Shown piece after piece: positions 20,745 through 31,064 of a stretch of DNA of 64,000 nt; within the stretch, counting starts at the first letter, position 1, and each line of letters starts with the position of its first letter. A program made the translations under genes and the position numbers. Below the pieces are notes generated by a model. That model made no database searches. It was not told where the DNA came from and saw only the letters and a program-made list of their open reading frames with translations. The DNA is taken from contig CAJFEE010000007.1 of the NCBI GenBank assembly GCA_904373265.1, positions 43,108 through 107,107 on the forward strand, given 5' to 3'. The DNA comes from Candidatus Harrysmithiimonas galli (lineage in GTDB: Bacteria > Bacillota > Bacilli > CAJFEE01).

Positions 20745-21595
20745 GATCTCACTGTACCTCCTTTCTTTCGTTTATCACGTGTAAATATATAGACCGCTAA
20801 AACAACAATTACAGTAATAATAAAAATAATGGTAGTTAAAGCATTGATCTCCAAAGAAATTCCCATGCGAGCCATCGAATAAATTTCTACTGCCAAAGTC
20901 GAAAAACCGTTTCCTGTAACAAAGAAAGTAACAGCAAAATCATCCAGTGAATAAGTTAGCGCCATAAAAAAGCCAGCAAAAATTCCTGGTGAAATATATG
21001 GGATAATAACCTTCATCAACACATCACGCTTTGTTGCACCCAAATCCCGTGCAGCATCTACCAACGAAGGACTCATTTCCTGAAGTTTCGGAAGAACCAT
21101 AATCACAACAATCGGAATGCAAAACGCAACATGCGATAACAAAACCGAAGTAAATCCAAGCTGAATCCCAACTATGGTAAATAAAATCAGGAAAGAGGCA
21201 CCAATAATCACATCCGGACTTACGATCAATACATTGTTTAAGGCAAGCAATGTACTTTTCATCCGATTGCGCTTCACTTCCACAATTGCAAGTGCGCCAA
21301 ACACACCAAGAATCGTTGAAATAACTGCCGAAAGTAAGGCAATAATCAATGTATTGATCACAATAATAATCAAGCGTGTGTTTTCCGTTAAATCTCGGTA
21401 ATAATCCAGTGTAAAACTTTCAAAGCCACTCATATTTCCACCGCTGTTAAAGGAATAATAAATTAAATAGAAAATCGGAGCATACAAAATGAAAAACACA
21501 ATAACCAAATAAGCTTTTGAAAGAAGTCCAAGTTTTCTCACTCTAGTACCCCCGCTTTCTATTTTTTGTAACAAACATAATAATCGCCATCGCAA
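20741..21595 (-). CDS. potC: spermidine/putrescine ABC transporter permease
   Basis: AARDLGATKRDVLMKVIIPYISPGIFAGFFMALTYSLDDFAVTFF EAA loop; likely internal start in the lead-in overlapping potB. Confidence 0.93.
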   Translation of the reverse strand: MRWRLLCLLQKIESGGTRVRKLGLLSKAYLVIVFFILYAPIFYLIYYSFNSGGNMSGFESFTLDYYRDLTENTRLIIIVINTLIIALLSAVISTILGVFGALAIVEVKRNRMKSTLLALNNVLIVSPDVIIGASFLILFTIVGIQLGFTSVLLSHVAFCIPIVVIMVLPKLQEMSPSLVDAARDLGATKRDVLMKVIIPYISPGIFAGFFMALTYSLDDFAVTFFVTGNGFSTLAVEIYSMARMGISLEINALTTIIFIITVIVVLAVYIFTRDKRKKGGTVRS

Positions 21596-22361
21596 GAATT
21601 AAAAATACCGCAATGGTTGCACCCATTCCCCAATCTTGCGTTACCAAAAAATGCTGTTCAATCGCTGTACCCAACGTAATCACACGATTTCCAGCAATTA
21701 AACGTGTCAGCATAAATAAACTGAGTGCCGGAATAAAAACGACCTGAACACCAGATTTCACACCATCTAAGGTCAGTGGAACAATCACCTTTTGAAATGT
21801 TCGCAGACTGGAAGCTCCTAAATCTCTTGAGGCATCCAACAAAGTCGGATTCATTTTCTCCAGTGCATTGTAAATCGGCAAAATCATAAACGGAATAAAA
21901 ATATACACCGCAACGAAAATAAAGCTAAAATCTGTAAACAAAATTTGCTTCGGTTCTATACCAAACACTTGTAAAAATGCATTCGCTGCACCATATGTGC
22001 CGAAAATTCCAATAAAGGCATAAGCCTTTAACAATAAATTAATCCATGTTGGTAAAATAATGAGCATTAGCCAAAGCCGGCTATGCTTAAGCTTAGTCAA
22101 CAGATAAGCTGTCGGATAAGCAATCAACAAACAAAACAATGTGATTAAAAAGGCATAATAAAATGAGCTAAACGTCATTTTCAAATAAACAGGGGTAAAG
22201 AAATTCACATAGTTTGACAGTGTAAAGTTCCCATCAATATCCAAAAACGAATAATATAAAACAAGTACAATGGGTGCAACAACAAAAATGGCAATCCATA
22301 CTACATAGGGGACAAGAAAAATTTTTCCAGGTTTTTTTTGTCTCATTTTACTGTTCCCCAT
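21543..22361 (-). CDS. potB: spermidine/putrescine ABC transporter permease
   Basis: [31 protein letters not shown] loop, operon position. Confidence 0.93.
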   Translation of the reverse strand: MGNSKMRQKKPGKIFLVPYVVWIAIFVVAPIVLVLYYSFLDIDGNFTLSNYVNFFTPVYLKMTFSSFYYAFLITLFCLLIAYPTAYLLTKLKHSRLWLMLIILPTWINLLLKAYAFIGIFGTYGAANAFLQVFGIEPKQILFTDFSFIFVAVYIFIPFMILPIYNALEKMNPTLLDASRDLGASSLRTFQKVIVPLTLDGVKSGVQVVFIPALSLFMLTRLIAGNRVITLGTAIEQHFLVTQDWGMGATIAVFLILAMAIIMFVTKNRKRGY

Positions 22362-23436
22362 ATGCTTCTAAACGCTTGTCAAATTCTTCTTCTGTTTCAT
22401 TAAAACGCATTACGTGAATGGCATCATCAGCAAAAAACAGACCAATTTCGTCCCCAACCGCAACTTTTTTCGTCGAATGCACCAACCATTCATAACCTTC
22501 CTCATCATAGCAGCAAATTTCATAATGTACCCCACGGAAAAGCTGTGAATCAACACGAACCTTTACCTTCCCTTTATCCGGTTCTGTAATTTCCAAATCT
22601 TCTGGACGAATCATAATTTCAACCGCTTCATTCGGATTCAATCCAGCATCTAAACATTTAAATTTCTTATTGTTAAACTCCACCAAATAATCCTCAAGCA
22701 TCACGCCTGGTACAATATTTGATTCTCCGATAAAATCAGCCACAAAGCGGTTAATTGGCTCATCATAAATATCCATTGGTGTACCACTTTGTTGAATTTG
22801 TCCTTCATTTAGCACAAAAATTTCATCACTCATAGCAAGTGCTTCCTCTTGATCATGTGTTACAAAAATAAATGTAATCCCTAAGCTCTGCTGAAGTTCA
22901 CGCAGCTCGTACTGCATTTCTGTACGCAGCTTCAAATCCAATGCGCTTAATGGCTCGTCTAACAAAATAATTTGTGGCTCGTTGACAATGGCTCTAGCAA
23001 TTGCTACACGCTGTTTCTGACCACCAGACATTTCCTCTATCTCACGATCTTCATAACCACCTAAATTCACAAATTCCAAAGCCTTCTTTACCTTTGCACG
23101 AATCTCAGCTTCTTTCACTTTCTTAATCCGAAGCCCGAATGCAACATTTTCGTAAACATTCAAATGTGGGAACAAAGCATAATCCTGAAACACCGTATTG
23201 ACCTGCCTTTGATGTGCCGGAACACCATTGAGCAACTGATTGTTAAAATAAATTTTTCCTTCTGTTGCCTCAGTAAATCCAGCAATCAAACGTAAAATGG
23301 TTGTCTTTCCACAGCCAGACGGTCCCAGCAATGTATAAAATTTTCCTCTTTCAATTTCAAAACTGACACGATCTAAAATCAATGTATCATCATAAAATTT
23401 GGATACATTTTCAAAACGAATAATTGCCTCAGACAA
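22348..23436 (-). CDS. potA: spermidine/putrescine ABC transporter ATP-binding protein
   Basis: [39 protein letters not shown]-like C-terminus. Confidence 0.96.
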   Translation of the reverse strand: MSEAIIRFENVSKFYDDTLILDRVSFEIERGKFYTLLGPSGCGKTTILRLIAGFTEATEGKIYFNNQLLNGVPAHQRQVNTVFQDYALFPHLNVYENVAFGLRIKKVKEAEIRAKVKKALEFVNLGGYEDREIEEMSGGQKQRVAIARAIVNEPQIILLDEPLSALDLKLRTEMQYELRELQQSLGITFIFVTHDQEEALAMSDEIFVLNEGQIQQSGTPMDIYDEPINRFVADFIGESNIVPGVMLEDYLVEFNNKKFKCLDAGLNPNEAVEIMIRPEDLEITEPDKGKVKVRVDSQLFRGVHYEICCYDEEGYEWLVHSTKKVAVGDEIGLFFADDAIHVMRFNETEEEFDKRLEAYGEQ

Positions 23437-23469
23437 TTTTGTTCCCTCCCAGATTCATTGTAATTTCAG

Positions 23470-24045
23470 TTATAAATAAGACTCAGTCACAACCAAAATT
23501 AATTCAGATTTTCCATCAAAATCATTGATAATCTGGTGCTTTTGACTGGCGTCATAATAAATAGATTCTCCTTTTTTTGCGACATAAGTCCGGTTTCCAA
23601 GTTTGACCATAACCCGACCAGACAGCACATACGCGAAAGTTTCCGATAAAGAAGGCTCGAATTCTTTGAACATTCCGTTTTTTTTAAAAGTCAAATATAT
23701 GGGTTCCATTTCTTTTTCATTGGATTCAGGGACAAGCCATTGTATCTCATAACCTTTTTCCTCATCTACAAAAAAGGTTTTCTCATTTTCATCATAAACA
23801 ACCTTTTGCACTTGCTCCTCTTCATCAAAAAATTGCTTCGGTGAGCAGCCTAGTACTTCTAAAATATTAAAAAAGGTTTCAATGGATGGTGAGCTTAAAT
23901 CCCGTTCCAACTGTGAAATATACCCCTTGCTTAAATCTGTTCGTTCACCAAGCTCTTCTTGTGTCAGTCCCTTTTTCAAACGTAAATTTTTAATTTTTTT
24001 CCCGATTTGCATCATTTCGCGTCCTCTTCCCCATTTTTCCTGCAT
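23470..24045 (-). CDS. XRE-family regulator with C-terminal cupin
   Basis: HTH (IKNLRLKKGLTQEELGERTDLSKGYISQLERDLSSPSIETFFNILEVLG) plus cupin (ETFAYVLSGRVMVKLGNRTYVAKKGESIYYDASQKHQIIN). Confidence 0.92.
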   Translation of the reverse strand: MQEKWGRGREMMQIGKKIKNLRLKKGLTQEELGERTDLSKGYISQLERDLSSPSIETFFNILEVLGCSPKQFFDEEEQVQKVVYDENEKTFFVDEEKGYEIQWLVPESNEKEMEPIYLTFKKNGMFKEFEPSLSETFAYVLSGRVMVKLGNRTYVAKKGESIYYDASQKHQIINDFDGKSELILVVTESYL

Positions 24046-24066
24046 TTTTATGCATGTTTATATATG

Positions 24067-24145
24067 GTAAACCTTAAGGAAATCTTGTTTATATTTAGTA
24101 AACTACAAGTAAACAAAGTTTAATATTTTTAAACTTAAGGTTTAC
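24067..24145. promoter_or_regulatory. putative operator region of the XRE-pot operon
   Basis: Exact 12-nt inverted repeat GTAAACCTTAAG (24067-24078) / CTTAAGGTTTAC (24134-24145), with further GTAAAC/GTTTA half-sites in between. Confidence 0.55.
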
Positions 24146-24321
24146 AATTAGAATGGTCAAAACTCATTATACATGACCTTAGCCATTTTGCAATACCTTT
24201 TTTATAAATTTATTGACATTGGAATAAATATTTCCGAATTTTGTCCAAGAAAAAAGCATATACAAGATCGCTCTTCCAAACGAACCTGCATATGCGTCTA
24301 AATTTTCTATCTGTTGCAAAA

Positions 24322-24720
24322 TCAATAAGAAATGGCACCGCTGACCAACATGCCAACTCCAATGGATATGGCTGCCAAAAACACACCCACTGCAATATTT
24401 CCCTCTTCAACCTTTTGTACAAGGCTGACTTTCATAAAAATTAAATGCTCAACAACCCAATATGAAACGATTTGCAGTACAATTCCAGCTGCACTCCAAA
24501 TGCTAAAATCCAGCAAACCGACTGAATACTTAGCTGCAGACATAATCACAATCGTCATTCCGACCATTTTACCACCCAGCATTAAAGCAGCAGCCACATT
24601 TTGATTTTCGACGATTTCCTTTCGCTCACGCATTTTTGTTGAATAGCAAAACAAAACCGTTCCAACAATCGTAAAAACAACTGCCAAACCTAAATAACAT
24701 AATGTATAAACAATACTCAT
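24322..24720 (-). CDS. DUF350-family membrane protein
   Basis: Four hydrophobic segments; downstream of GspS-like gene. Internal Met (MSIVYTLCYLG) is the likely start. Confidence 0.7.
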   Translation of the reverse strand: MSIVYTLCYLGLAVVFTIVGTVLFCYSTKMRERKEIVENQNVAAALMLGGKMVGMTIVIMSAAKYSVGLLDFSIWSAAGIVLQIVSYWVVEHLIFMKVSLVQKVEEGNIAVGVFLAAISIGVGMLVSGAISY

Positions 24721-24739
24721 TTTTCCCTTCTCCTCTGAA

Positions 24740-25984
24740 TTACTTTGTACCAATCGGCAAAAAATACGATTCATTTCCCGTAATTAAATTCCCAGCTCTT
24801 GCACCCATTGCACCGACCTGATTTCCAATGACAAAGCAGCCCACTAAAATATGTGCCATACACCGACCAACAGGAGATTGAATTTCTTTTTGCGGGGAAG
24901 AGACAAACTTTTGATACACTTTTAATTGCTTGTCATAATCACCAAATTGCTGAGCATGATTGTTGCAATCACTTTGATAAATTTGCACCGCGGCACCTTC
25001 CCGACCAAACACTGGTTTTTTTACATAGGGAATTCGTGTAGACAAAAAGTAATCCGCATCTAAATACGTAGGCAAAAAATGATCTTGAATCATTTGATGC
25101 TCAGCTTCCGTGTAACAGGTGTGTCCCATTTCATGCAGTCCCCAAATCAAAGCTTGCACTGCTTTAGATTGCAACAAAAAAGCAGAAATCGGATTACAAA
25201 TCGCTAACTTTTTTTGTAAAACCAGATGTAAAAGTTCAACACCAACTGCTTCACCCGTTTTCTCATCTTGATCTTGCATAAGAAATTCCAACGGATAAGT
25301 TTGACGATACAACAAATGAATTCGTTCTCCTTTTGGCGTATATAAACCTTCCCCAGTAACAATGCGTAAATCATTTAATGCAAGAACCTCGGGAGAAAGA
25401 TTGGAAAACAAGCCCGCCAAATAACAAGTTGTCTCCCAATCTTCAACCGATTCTCGATGTGCAGTAAACACAATTTTGGCATTGGTTTGAGAAAATCCAC
25501 AAATTGCCAAACTTTCCTGAATTGCCGCTGAGATGATTTGCACCAACTCTTGCTTCTTTCCATCATTTATTGGCAAATAACCAAAATGCTTGGCAACCTG
25601 ATCATTGATTTGATAGCACTCCATAATAAAAGTTGGTGTATCACTGTTTAATTCATAATGCTTCCACTTCGTTCCTTCAGGTACCATATCCAAACGCTGA
25701 ATGATTGAAGGTACAGATAAAGTTGTATGTGACAAAAACGGAAAAGCTGCTTTTGGAAATCCCAAATCCCGATAAGTATCACTCTTCATTTGCTGCAAAA
25801 GTCCAGCAGTTTTATGATACACATGAATAATTGCTGTAGCTGCTTGCTGTATGCGCAATAAATCCGCTTGCGAAAAATATAGGACATCATACAGTGCATA
25901 AGGTTCATCTGCCAAATCATACCAAAACGGACAAAACTGTTTATAAAACTGCCGACGCTTTTCTTGCTGTATGAAATTTCCCAT
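24740..25984 (-). CDS. glutathionylspermidine synthase-like ATP-grasp amide ligase (YgiC/YjfC-like)
   Basis: YELNSDTPTFIMECYQIN, VFTAHRESVEDWETTCYLAGL, KPVFGREGAAVQIY. Track start 26110 overlaps the preceding lipoprotein; the ATG at 25984 (MGNFIQQEK) just after that gene's stop fits better. Confidence 0.82.
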   Translation of the reverse strand: MGNFIQQEKRRQFYKQFCPFWYDLADEPYALYDVLYFSQADLLRIQQAATAIIHVYHKTAGLLQQMKSDTYRDLGFPKAAFPFLSHTTLSVPSIIQRLDMVPEGTKWKHYELNSDTPTFIMECYQINDQVAKHFGYLPINDGKKQELVQIISAAIQESLAICGFSQTNAKIVFTAHRESVEDWETTCYLAGLFSNLSPEVLALNDLRIVTGEGLYTPKGERIHLLYRQTYPLEFLMQDQDEKTGEAVGVELLHLVLQKKLAICNPISAFLLQSKAVQALIWGLHEMGHTCYTEAEHQMIQDHFLPTYLDADYFLSTRIPYVKKPVFGREGAAVQIYQSDCNNHAQQFGDYDKQLKVYQKFVSSPQKEIQSPVGRCMAHILVGCFVIGNQVGAMGARAGNLITGNESYFLPIGTK

Positions 25985-25988
25985 ATGT

Positions 25989-26408
25989 TTATCCGCCTGT
26001 TCCACCAAAAAATCCTTTCCCAAATCCCGAACTACCAGAATTCGAGCTTGTTGTCCCTGTACTTTTTCCCGATGTTCCAATCGAAGAAGTGATTCGAGGA
26101 TTGCCTCCAAGTCCAGGCGTATACTGTGAAAAATATTTTTTATACTTGCTATTGGACATCAGTGCGGTTGCTGAGCGATACAAAGTTCCTCCATAATAAT
26201 AGTATCCACGATAAGAACTGGAGTCGTCATCACATACATAAGTACCTGTTTCATCATCCCATTCCCACTCTCGGCATCCCCCTTTCTCTTCTGGATATAA
26301 ATCAGGAGAAATCTCATTAGTTGTAGCCTTAGAACTGTTACATCCTGCCGCAGATATACAAAGCAGTGCCGCCGTTGCTGTACGTAACATTTTTTGTGTC
26401 TTTTTCAC
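25989..26408 (-). CDS. small lipoprotein with Gly/Ser-rich C-terminus ending GG
   Basis: Lipobox LCISAAGC; C-terminus SSGFGKGFFGGTGG; probable GTG start after GGAGGGAG. Confidence 0.72.
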   Translation of the reverse strand: MKKTQKMLRTATAALLCISAAGCNSSKATTNEISPDLYPEEKGGCREWEWDDETGTYVCDDDSSSYRGYYYYGGTLYRSATALMSNSKYKKYFSQYTPGLGGNPRITSSIGTSGKSTGTTSSNSGSSGFGKGFFGGTGG

Positions 26409-26471
26409 TGAATCTCCCTCCATTAGTGATATAATAATCATACAAAAATTCAGGAAAGGTGGTAAATCCTA

Positions 26472-26921
26472 ATGTTCCCAACACCATTAACCAAAATGGA
26501 GTATCGGCTCAACGATCCCAAAAACCGATACCCTGCCATTTATCATCTGGAAAATATTCCAACATTAGAAATTCTATGCAGAAGAAGCACAGACTATTTT
26601 ATACTCGCAAACAAGGTATACGAACAAATCAGCACATTACTTGAAGGAGCTGTTATGGTTGTATATGTTGAAAACAGTCTCGATGAAATTGCCTTTGAAA
26701 CAGAAACGACACACATGCAACTTGGCATAGAACTTCGTTTATTTAACGAGCGAGCCGGTCATCCCATATTGGAATTTGTCGCCTGCCATAATCATGAAGA
26801 AATTTTACCTTATCTCTACACAACTTATCTTCTTCTACACGGTAAAGAATATGAAGTAATCAGTAGCGAAACCGATCAAGACCGCCATGTTTTCGCTATT
26901 TATTTGAAACCAACTGCATAA
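26472..26921 (+). CDS. hypothetical protein
   Basis: 149-aa ORF divergent from the lipoprotein gene, preceded by GGAAAGGTGG. Confidence 0.6.
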   Translation: MFPTPLTKMEYRLNDPKNRYPAIYHLENIPTLEILCRRSTDYFILANKVYEQISTLLEGAVMVVYVENSLDEIAFETETTHMQLGIELRLFNERAGHPILEFVACHNHEEILPYLYTTYLLLHGKEYEVISSETDQDRHVFAIYLKPTA

Positions 26922-27021
26922 CCTTAAATTCCATATTTACAAAATCAAAATCACAAAATACAAATCCTTGGCTGAATCAAATCCCTTGGAAATCGATTCT
27001 GAGGGATTGAATTTTCACTGT

Positions 27022-27954
27022 TTAATTGCTGAATACATCGGTTAAATTGGGGACAACCTGTTTCTTTCTAGAAACAACACCCTTTAAAATGGCGGTATGG
27101 TTTTCCAATTTTACGTCGAATGCTTTCTCTACTGCTTCAGCTTTTGGACCAAACGCTAAGCCAACAGAGTCATTGGTTAAAATATTTGTAATCACGAGCA
27201 AAAATAGATCATAGCTTTGTTCTTGAATTGCTGCTTGCATCTCTTTTTCCAAAGCTGCTTTCTTTGATAAAACTTCTGCCTCATCAACTGTATTCACCTG
27301 TGCAACTCTGACTGTACTTTTTCCCATTGTAAATGATTTGGCATCCAAGTTAATCAATTGGTGCGCCGTTTTATCACTTAAATCTGCTCCAGCTTTTAAC
27401 ATGTCCAAACCATACTGCTTTACATCAATACCTGCTATTTCAGCCAGTTGTTTGGCTGCCTCTACATCTGCCTGTGTACAAGTTGGACTTTTAAACAACA
27501 AGGAATCTGAAACAATGGCAGAACACATCAAACCTGCCATTTCTTTAGAAATGTCCACATTGTTTTCTTGATATATTTTATATAAAATTGTCGCTGTACA
27601 TCCAACCGGTTCTGCTCGATAATATAACGGACCCGCCGTTTCAAAATTCGCAATACGATGATGATCAATAACTTCCAAAATCTCTACATCACGAATATCA
27701 TCTGCACTTTGTTGAAACTCATTGTGATCAACCAAGATCACCTGACTCACATCTTTTGAAACTTTCTCAACAAGCCTTGGTTCTAAAACATTAAAATGGT
27801 TTAAGACATAAGCCGTTTCAGCACCTATCTCACCCAAACGTATCGCTTCAACATTCATTCCTAACTTTTGTTTTAAATTGGCATAGGCAATCGCAGAGCA
27901 AATGGTGTCTGTGTCTGGATTTTTATGCCCAAATACATAAATCTTTTCCATCAT
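27022..27954 (-). CDS. ppaC: manganese-dependent inorganic pyrophosphatase
   Basis: [50 protein letters not shown] motifs. Confidence 0.95.
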   Translation of the reverse strand: MMEKIYVFGHKNPDTDTICSAIAYANLKQKLGMNVEAIRLGEIGAETAYVLNHFNVLEPRLVEKVSKDVSQVILVDHNEFQQSADDIRDVEILEVIDHHRIANFETAGPLYYRAEPVGCTATILYKIYQENNVDISKEMAGLMCSAIVSDSLLFKSPTCTQADVEAAKQLAEIAGIDVKQYGLDMLKAGADLSDKTAHQLINLDAKSFTMGKSTVRVAQVNTVDEAEVLSKKAALEKEMQAAIQEQSYDLFLLVITNILTNDSVGLAFGPKAEAVEKAFDVKLENHTAILKGVVSRKKQVVPNLTDVFSN

Positions 27955-29062
27955 TCTACCCCTTTTTACTTTGATTTCATTTATCTTCATTCATTTTATC
28001 ATCATTTCCAAAAGAAACAACCTCCCATTTTCATTCATAAAAACCAATGCCAAGGTTGAGCCAAAAATCAAAAATGGCTTCTTTTGCATCTGATTGACTT
28101 TTCTTATATGACTCATAAATTTACCATAAAGTACTGAGCTTACCTCATTCCTTTCTTCCATAGACGTCTCATTAATCCATAATTTTCCAAAAAGATTTAA
28201 ACCAAAGCTTAGCCAGCAAAAACACTTTTATTCCTGTATATTGTATAAATAGATTTGAGCGGCTTTTTTATCCATTACACCTGTTTCCTTCATCATTTAT
28301 ATCCAAGATGGTATACGCCTTGGTTCCTCAAAATAACCATCTTATTTTATTTTGAGCAGCATACAGCAAAAACTTACATTCCTTGTGTTGTAACCGATTT
28401 TATTTTTTGAGATACATGTACAAACTTTCTCCATGTTATCAGCTCAACATAATCATTTTTTACGTTTTTTACAAAAATTTCCTCAACAATGGTCAACTAT
28501 GTCGGACACCTGTTTTTCTAAACAGAAATTCAACTGGAACATTAGCACATACAACGACTAATTTTGGCTACCTTTTCCCCGATACCAGTGAGATAGAGGA
28601 ACTTGGGAGAATCCCAACTGTATGGAATAATTTTCAGTCTATATTCTAAAACTTATCCATGCGTTTTTACAAATATTCAAACCAGACAAGTATGAGCTAT
28701 CACAGGGACTTTAACAAATCATTATACAAAAGAATTCAATCCCTCTACTCAGATGGAATAAATCAATGCTTTATATGAAACAAAAAATGAGATTAAATTA
28801 CAAAATATTTTCAGTTACACTTCAAACAGTAAAATGGTTTTATACATCCGTATGGATCTTCGTAATTATGAATCAAGTACCTAGCTCAATGATTTTCAAA
28901 GAAAATACGTTCACCATCATCCAAAAAACCTTCCCTCCAAGTAAAATAACCTTCAAAAAAACATCTGGATTTTTTCCATCTGTATTCACAAAACCCTACA
29001 TTTCCAAATTTTGACAGCCAAGCTGCTGAATCATTTTGTATTTCTCAATCTGACGCCACAAA

Positions 29063-29103
29063 AATATCCGATTGGGTTTTTACATCAAAGCCAATCGGAT
29101 ATT
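29063..29103 (-). terminator. terminator of the transglutaminase-like gene
   Basis: Perfect 13-bp inverted repeat AATATCCGATTGG / CCAATCGGATATT with T-run on the minus strand. Confidence 0.65.
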
Positions 29104-29184
29104 GATTTGACCAAATCTTGGATTCCATAGCAGAATTGATCTAGCCTATACATGGAAAAATTTTGTTATCTTGGATGCACAACT

Positions 29185-30624
29185 TTATGCTCTGCACGTC
29201 ACTTTTGTTGAAATTTTAAAAGTTTTACCACCTTGTGTTACTGTTGCAGTAATTTTTGTTGTTCCTTTATTCATGCCTTTTATCTTACCATTTTGGTACA
29301 CATAGACAATATTTTTATTCCCAGATGTATATACAACTTTTGCATCTGATGTTAACCCATAGATTTTTAATACTTTTGTCTTACCACGATACACACTATA
29401 TGCTGTAGAAATAGTTGGCGTTTTTACTTCTTTTACCAACAAAGAATCTGTTACTTGTGTTTCGTCAGCAGGCTCTGATAGATCTATAACCTTTTCTGAT
29501 GTTTCTGCTTGATTTGGATCAAATACATAATCGGTTAAACTTAATGTTGGATAGCTGAATACATAGCCACCTGTCACTATACTTCCGTCATTTACATGAC
29601 CGGGGAAATTTTCTAATCCTTTTAAGAAAAAGGCATATTTATCCTGAATACGTAACGTTTCAGAAGGCACTCGTAAGTATATCGGATCATCCCAAGTCAC
29701 ATCGACTGCGTACCACTTGCCTTCAAGCATTACATAATTCCACATATGCGGTTCTCCGTCACCGTCTCCGCTTACAATCATATTTGGAATCTGAACCGCA
29801 TCACACAATACTTTTAAAGAACGGGCATAGCCTTCACAAACCGGATTATTCATATTGCCTGCATCTGTACTTCCATAATGTAATCCACTGGTAATTTTCC
29901 ACGCTTTCGGACTCATTTTGGAGAATTCATATCGATTATATTCATTTTTATCTATCAAATAATCATGAAAAAATTTCACACGTTCGTAATCGGTCTTTGG
30001 TAGATCTGCGGTCAAAGACGCAATTGCCTCATCCATGAAACGAATATCTGTTTCTACCTCTGCGGGTGTCTGGTAATCGTCTGTAAAATAATTAGAATAA
30101 TCAGGTGCCAAAGCAATTTCCCCTCTAATGGTACGACCAAGTGTTGTATATTGAAAAACCATTTTTGTGGCCTCAATCCAGAATACCTCAGAATAATCGC
30201 GGTCAAATGCATCCATTCCAGCTTGTAGGCTTTGTCCAAATTCATCAGAATCAATGTGAAAACTTCCAAGCACAAACGAAAACCGAATGGAATCCTTTCC
30301 AGTTTTCAATTTTTCAATATTATTTTGTAAAGCATTATATACTGCCCATGCAACAGGATTATTGCGAATTTGATACCCATAACTGTATGATTTAGAAATA
30401 TACGCGTTTTGTGCAGTCGGGCTTTGAAACGCTATAAGATTCCCAGCATTTTCCTCTGAGGAACGAAATTCATAAACATAGCTGTCACCGATTTTTTCTA
30501 TAGTGTTTGTTGCCGCTGAAGCTAAAGGCACACTGTCCGCTTGGAACCAAAATCCCAGTAAAAATGCCATCCCCAATAAAACCATTTTCCGTTTCATCCA
30601 TACATCCTCCCTATCTACTATCAT
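29185..30624 (-). CDS. secreted transglutaminase-like protein with C-terminal Ig-like (BIG2-type) domain
   Basis: Signal peptide; PVCEGYARSLKVLCD, EPHMWNYVMLEGKWYAVDVTWDDP (Cys-His-Asp triad context); NKNIVYVYQNGKIKGMNKGTTKITATVTQGGKT. Confidence 0.85.
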   Translation of the reverse strand: MIVDREDVWMKRKMVLLGMAFLLGFWFQADSVPLASAATNTIEKIGDSYVYEFRSSEENAGNLIAFQSPTAQNAYISKSYSYGYQIRNNPVAWAVYNALQNNIEKLKTGKDSIRFSFVLGSFHIDSDEFGQSLQAGMDAFDRDYSEVFWIEATKMVFQYTTLGRTIRGEIALAPDYSNYFTDDYQTPAEVETDIRFMDEAIASLTADLPKTDYERVKFFHDYLIDKNEYNRYEFSKMSPKAWKITSGLHYGSTDAGNMNNPVCEGYARSLKVLCDAVQIPNMIVSGDGDGEPHMWNYVMLEGKWYAVDVTWDDPIYLRVPSETLRIQDKYAFFLKGLENFPGHVNDGSIVTGGYVFSYPTLSLTDYVFDPNQAETSEKVIDLSEPADETQVTDSLLVKEVKTPTISTAYSVYRGKTKVLKIYGLTSDAKVVYTSGNKNIVYVYQNGKIKGMNKGTTKITATVTQGGKTFKISTKVTCRA

Positions 30625-31064
30625 TATCTCTAATATTAATAGAAAAATAGAGCAAAAAAAGCAGATTTACATAAATGTTAAAAAACTGTGTACCCATCTG
30701 ATTACAAAAATCCTTTAAGAAATTCCACTGATCATTCACAAACCCATTTCCTTAAAAATAGGAAGCTATAAAACAATTATTCTCAAAACAAAAGCCAAAT
30801 ATTTTTCAACCGTAACCTTCAAATCTCCTACAAAGAACTTTATTTCTAGTCTGCATGTTTTTTCTCCGAATTTTGTATATTAGAAATCAGAACACCCATT
30901 TATTCTTTTATATCCTTAGCCAAATATCAAAAGTATTATTTTTTATTTGATTCAATCTTAAACAGCTTTATCTTCACAAAAAATATGTTCTTTTACACCA
31001 AAAAAGTTTCAGACGACATTTTTGCATTACCTAAAATAGAACTCCTCTCTCTTTACCATCAAAA

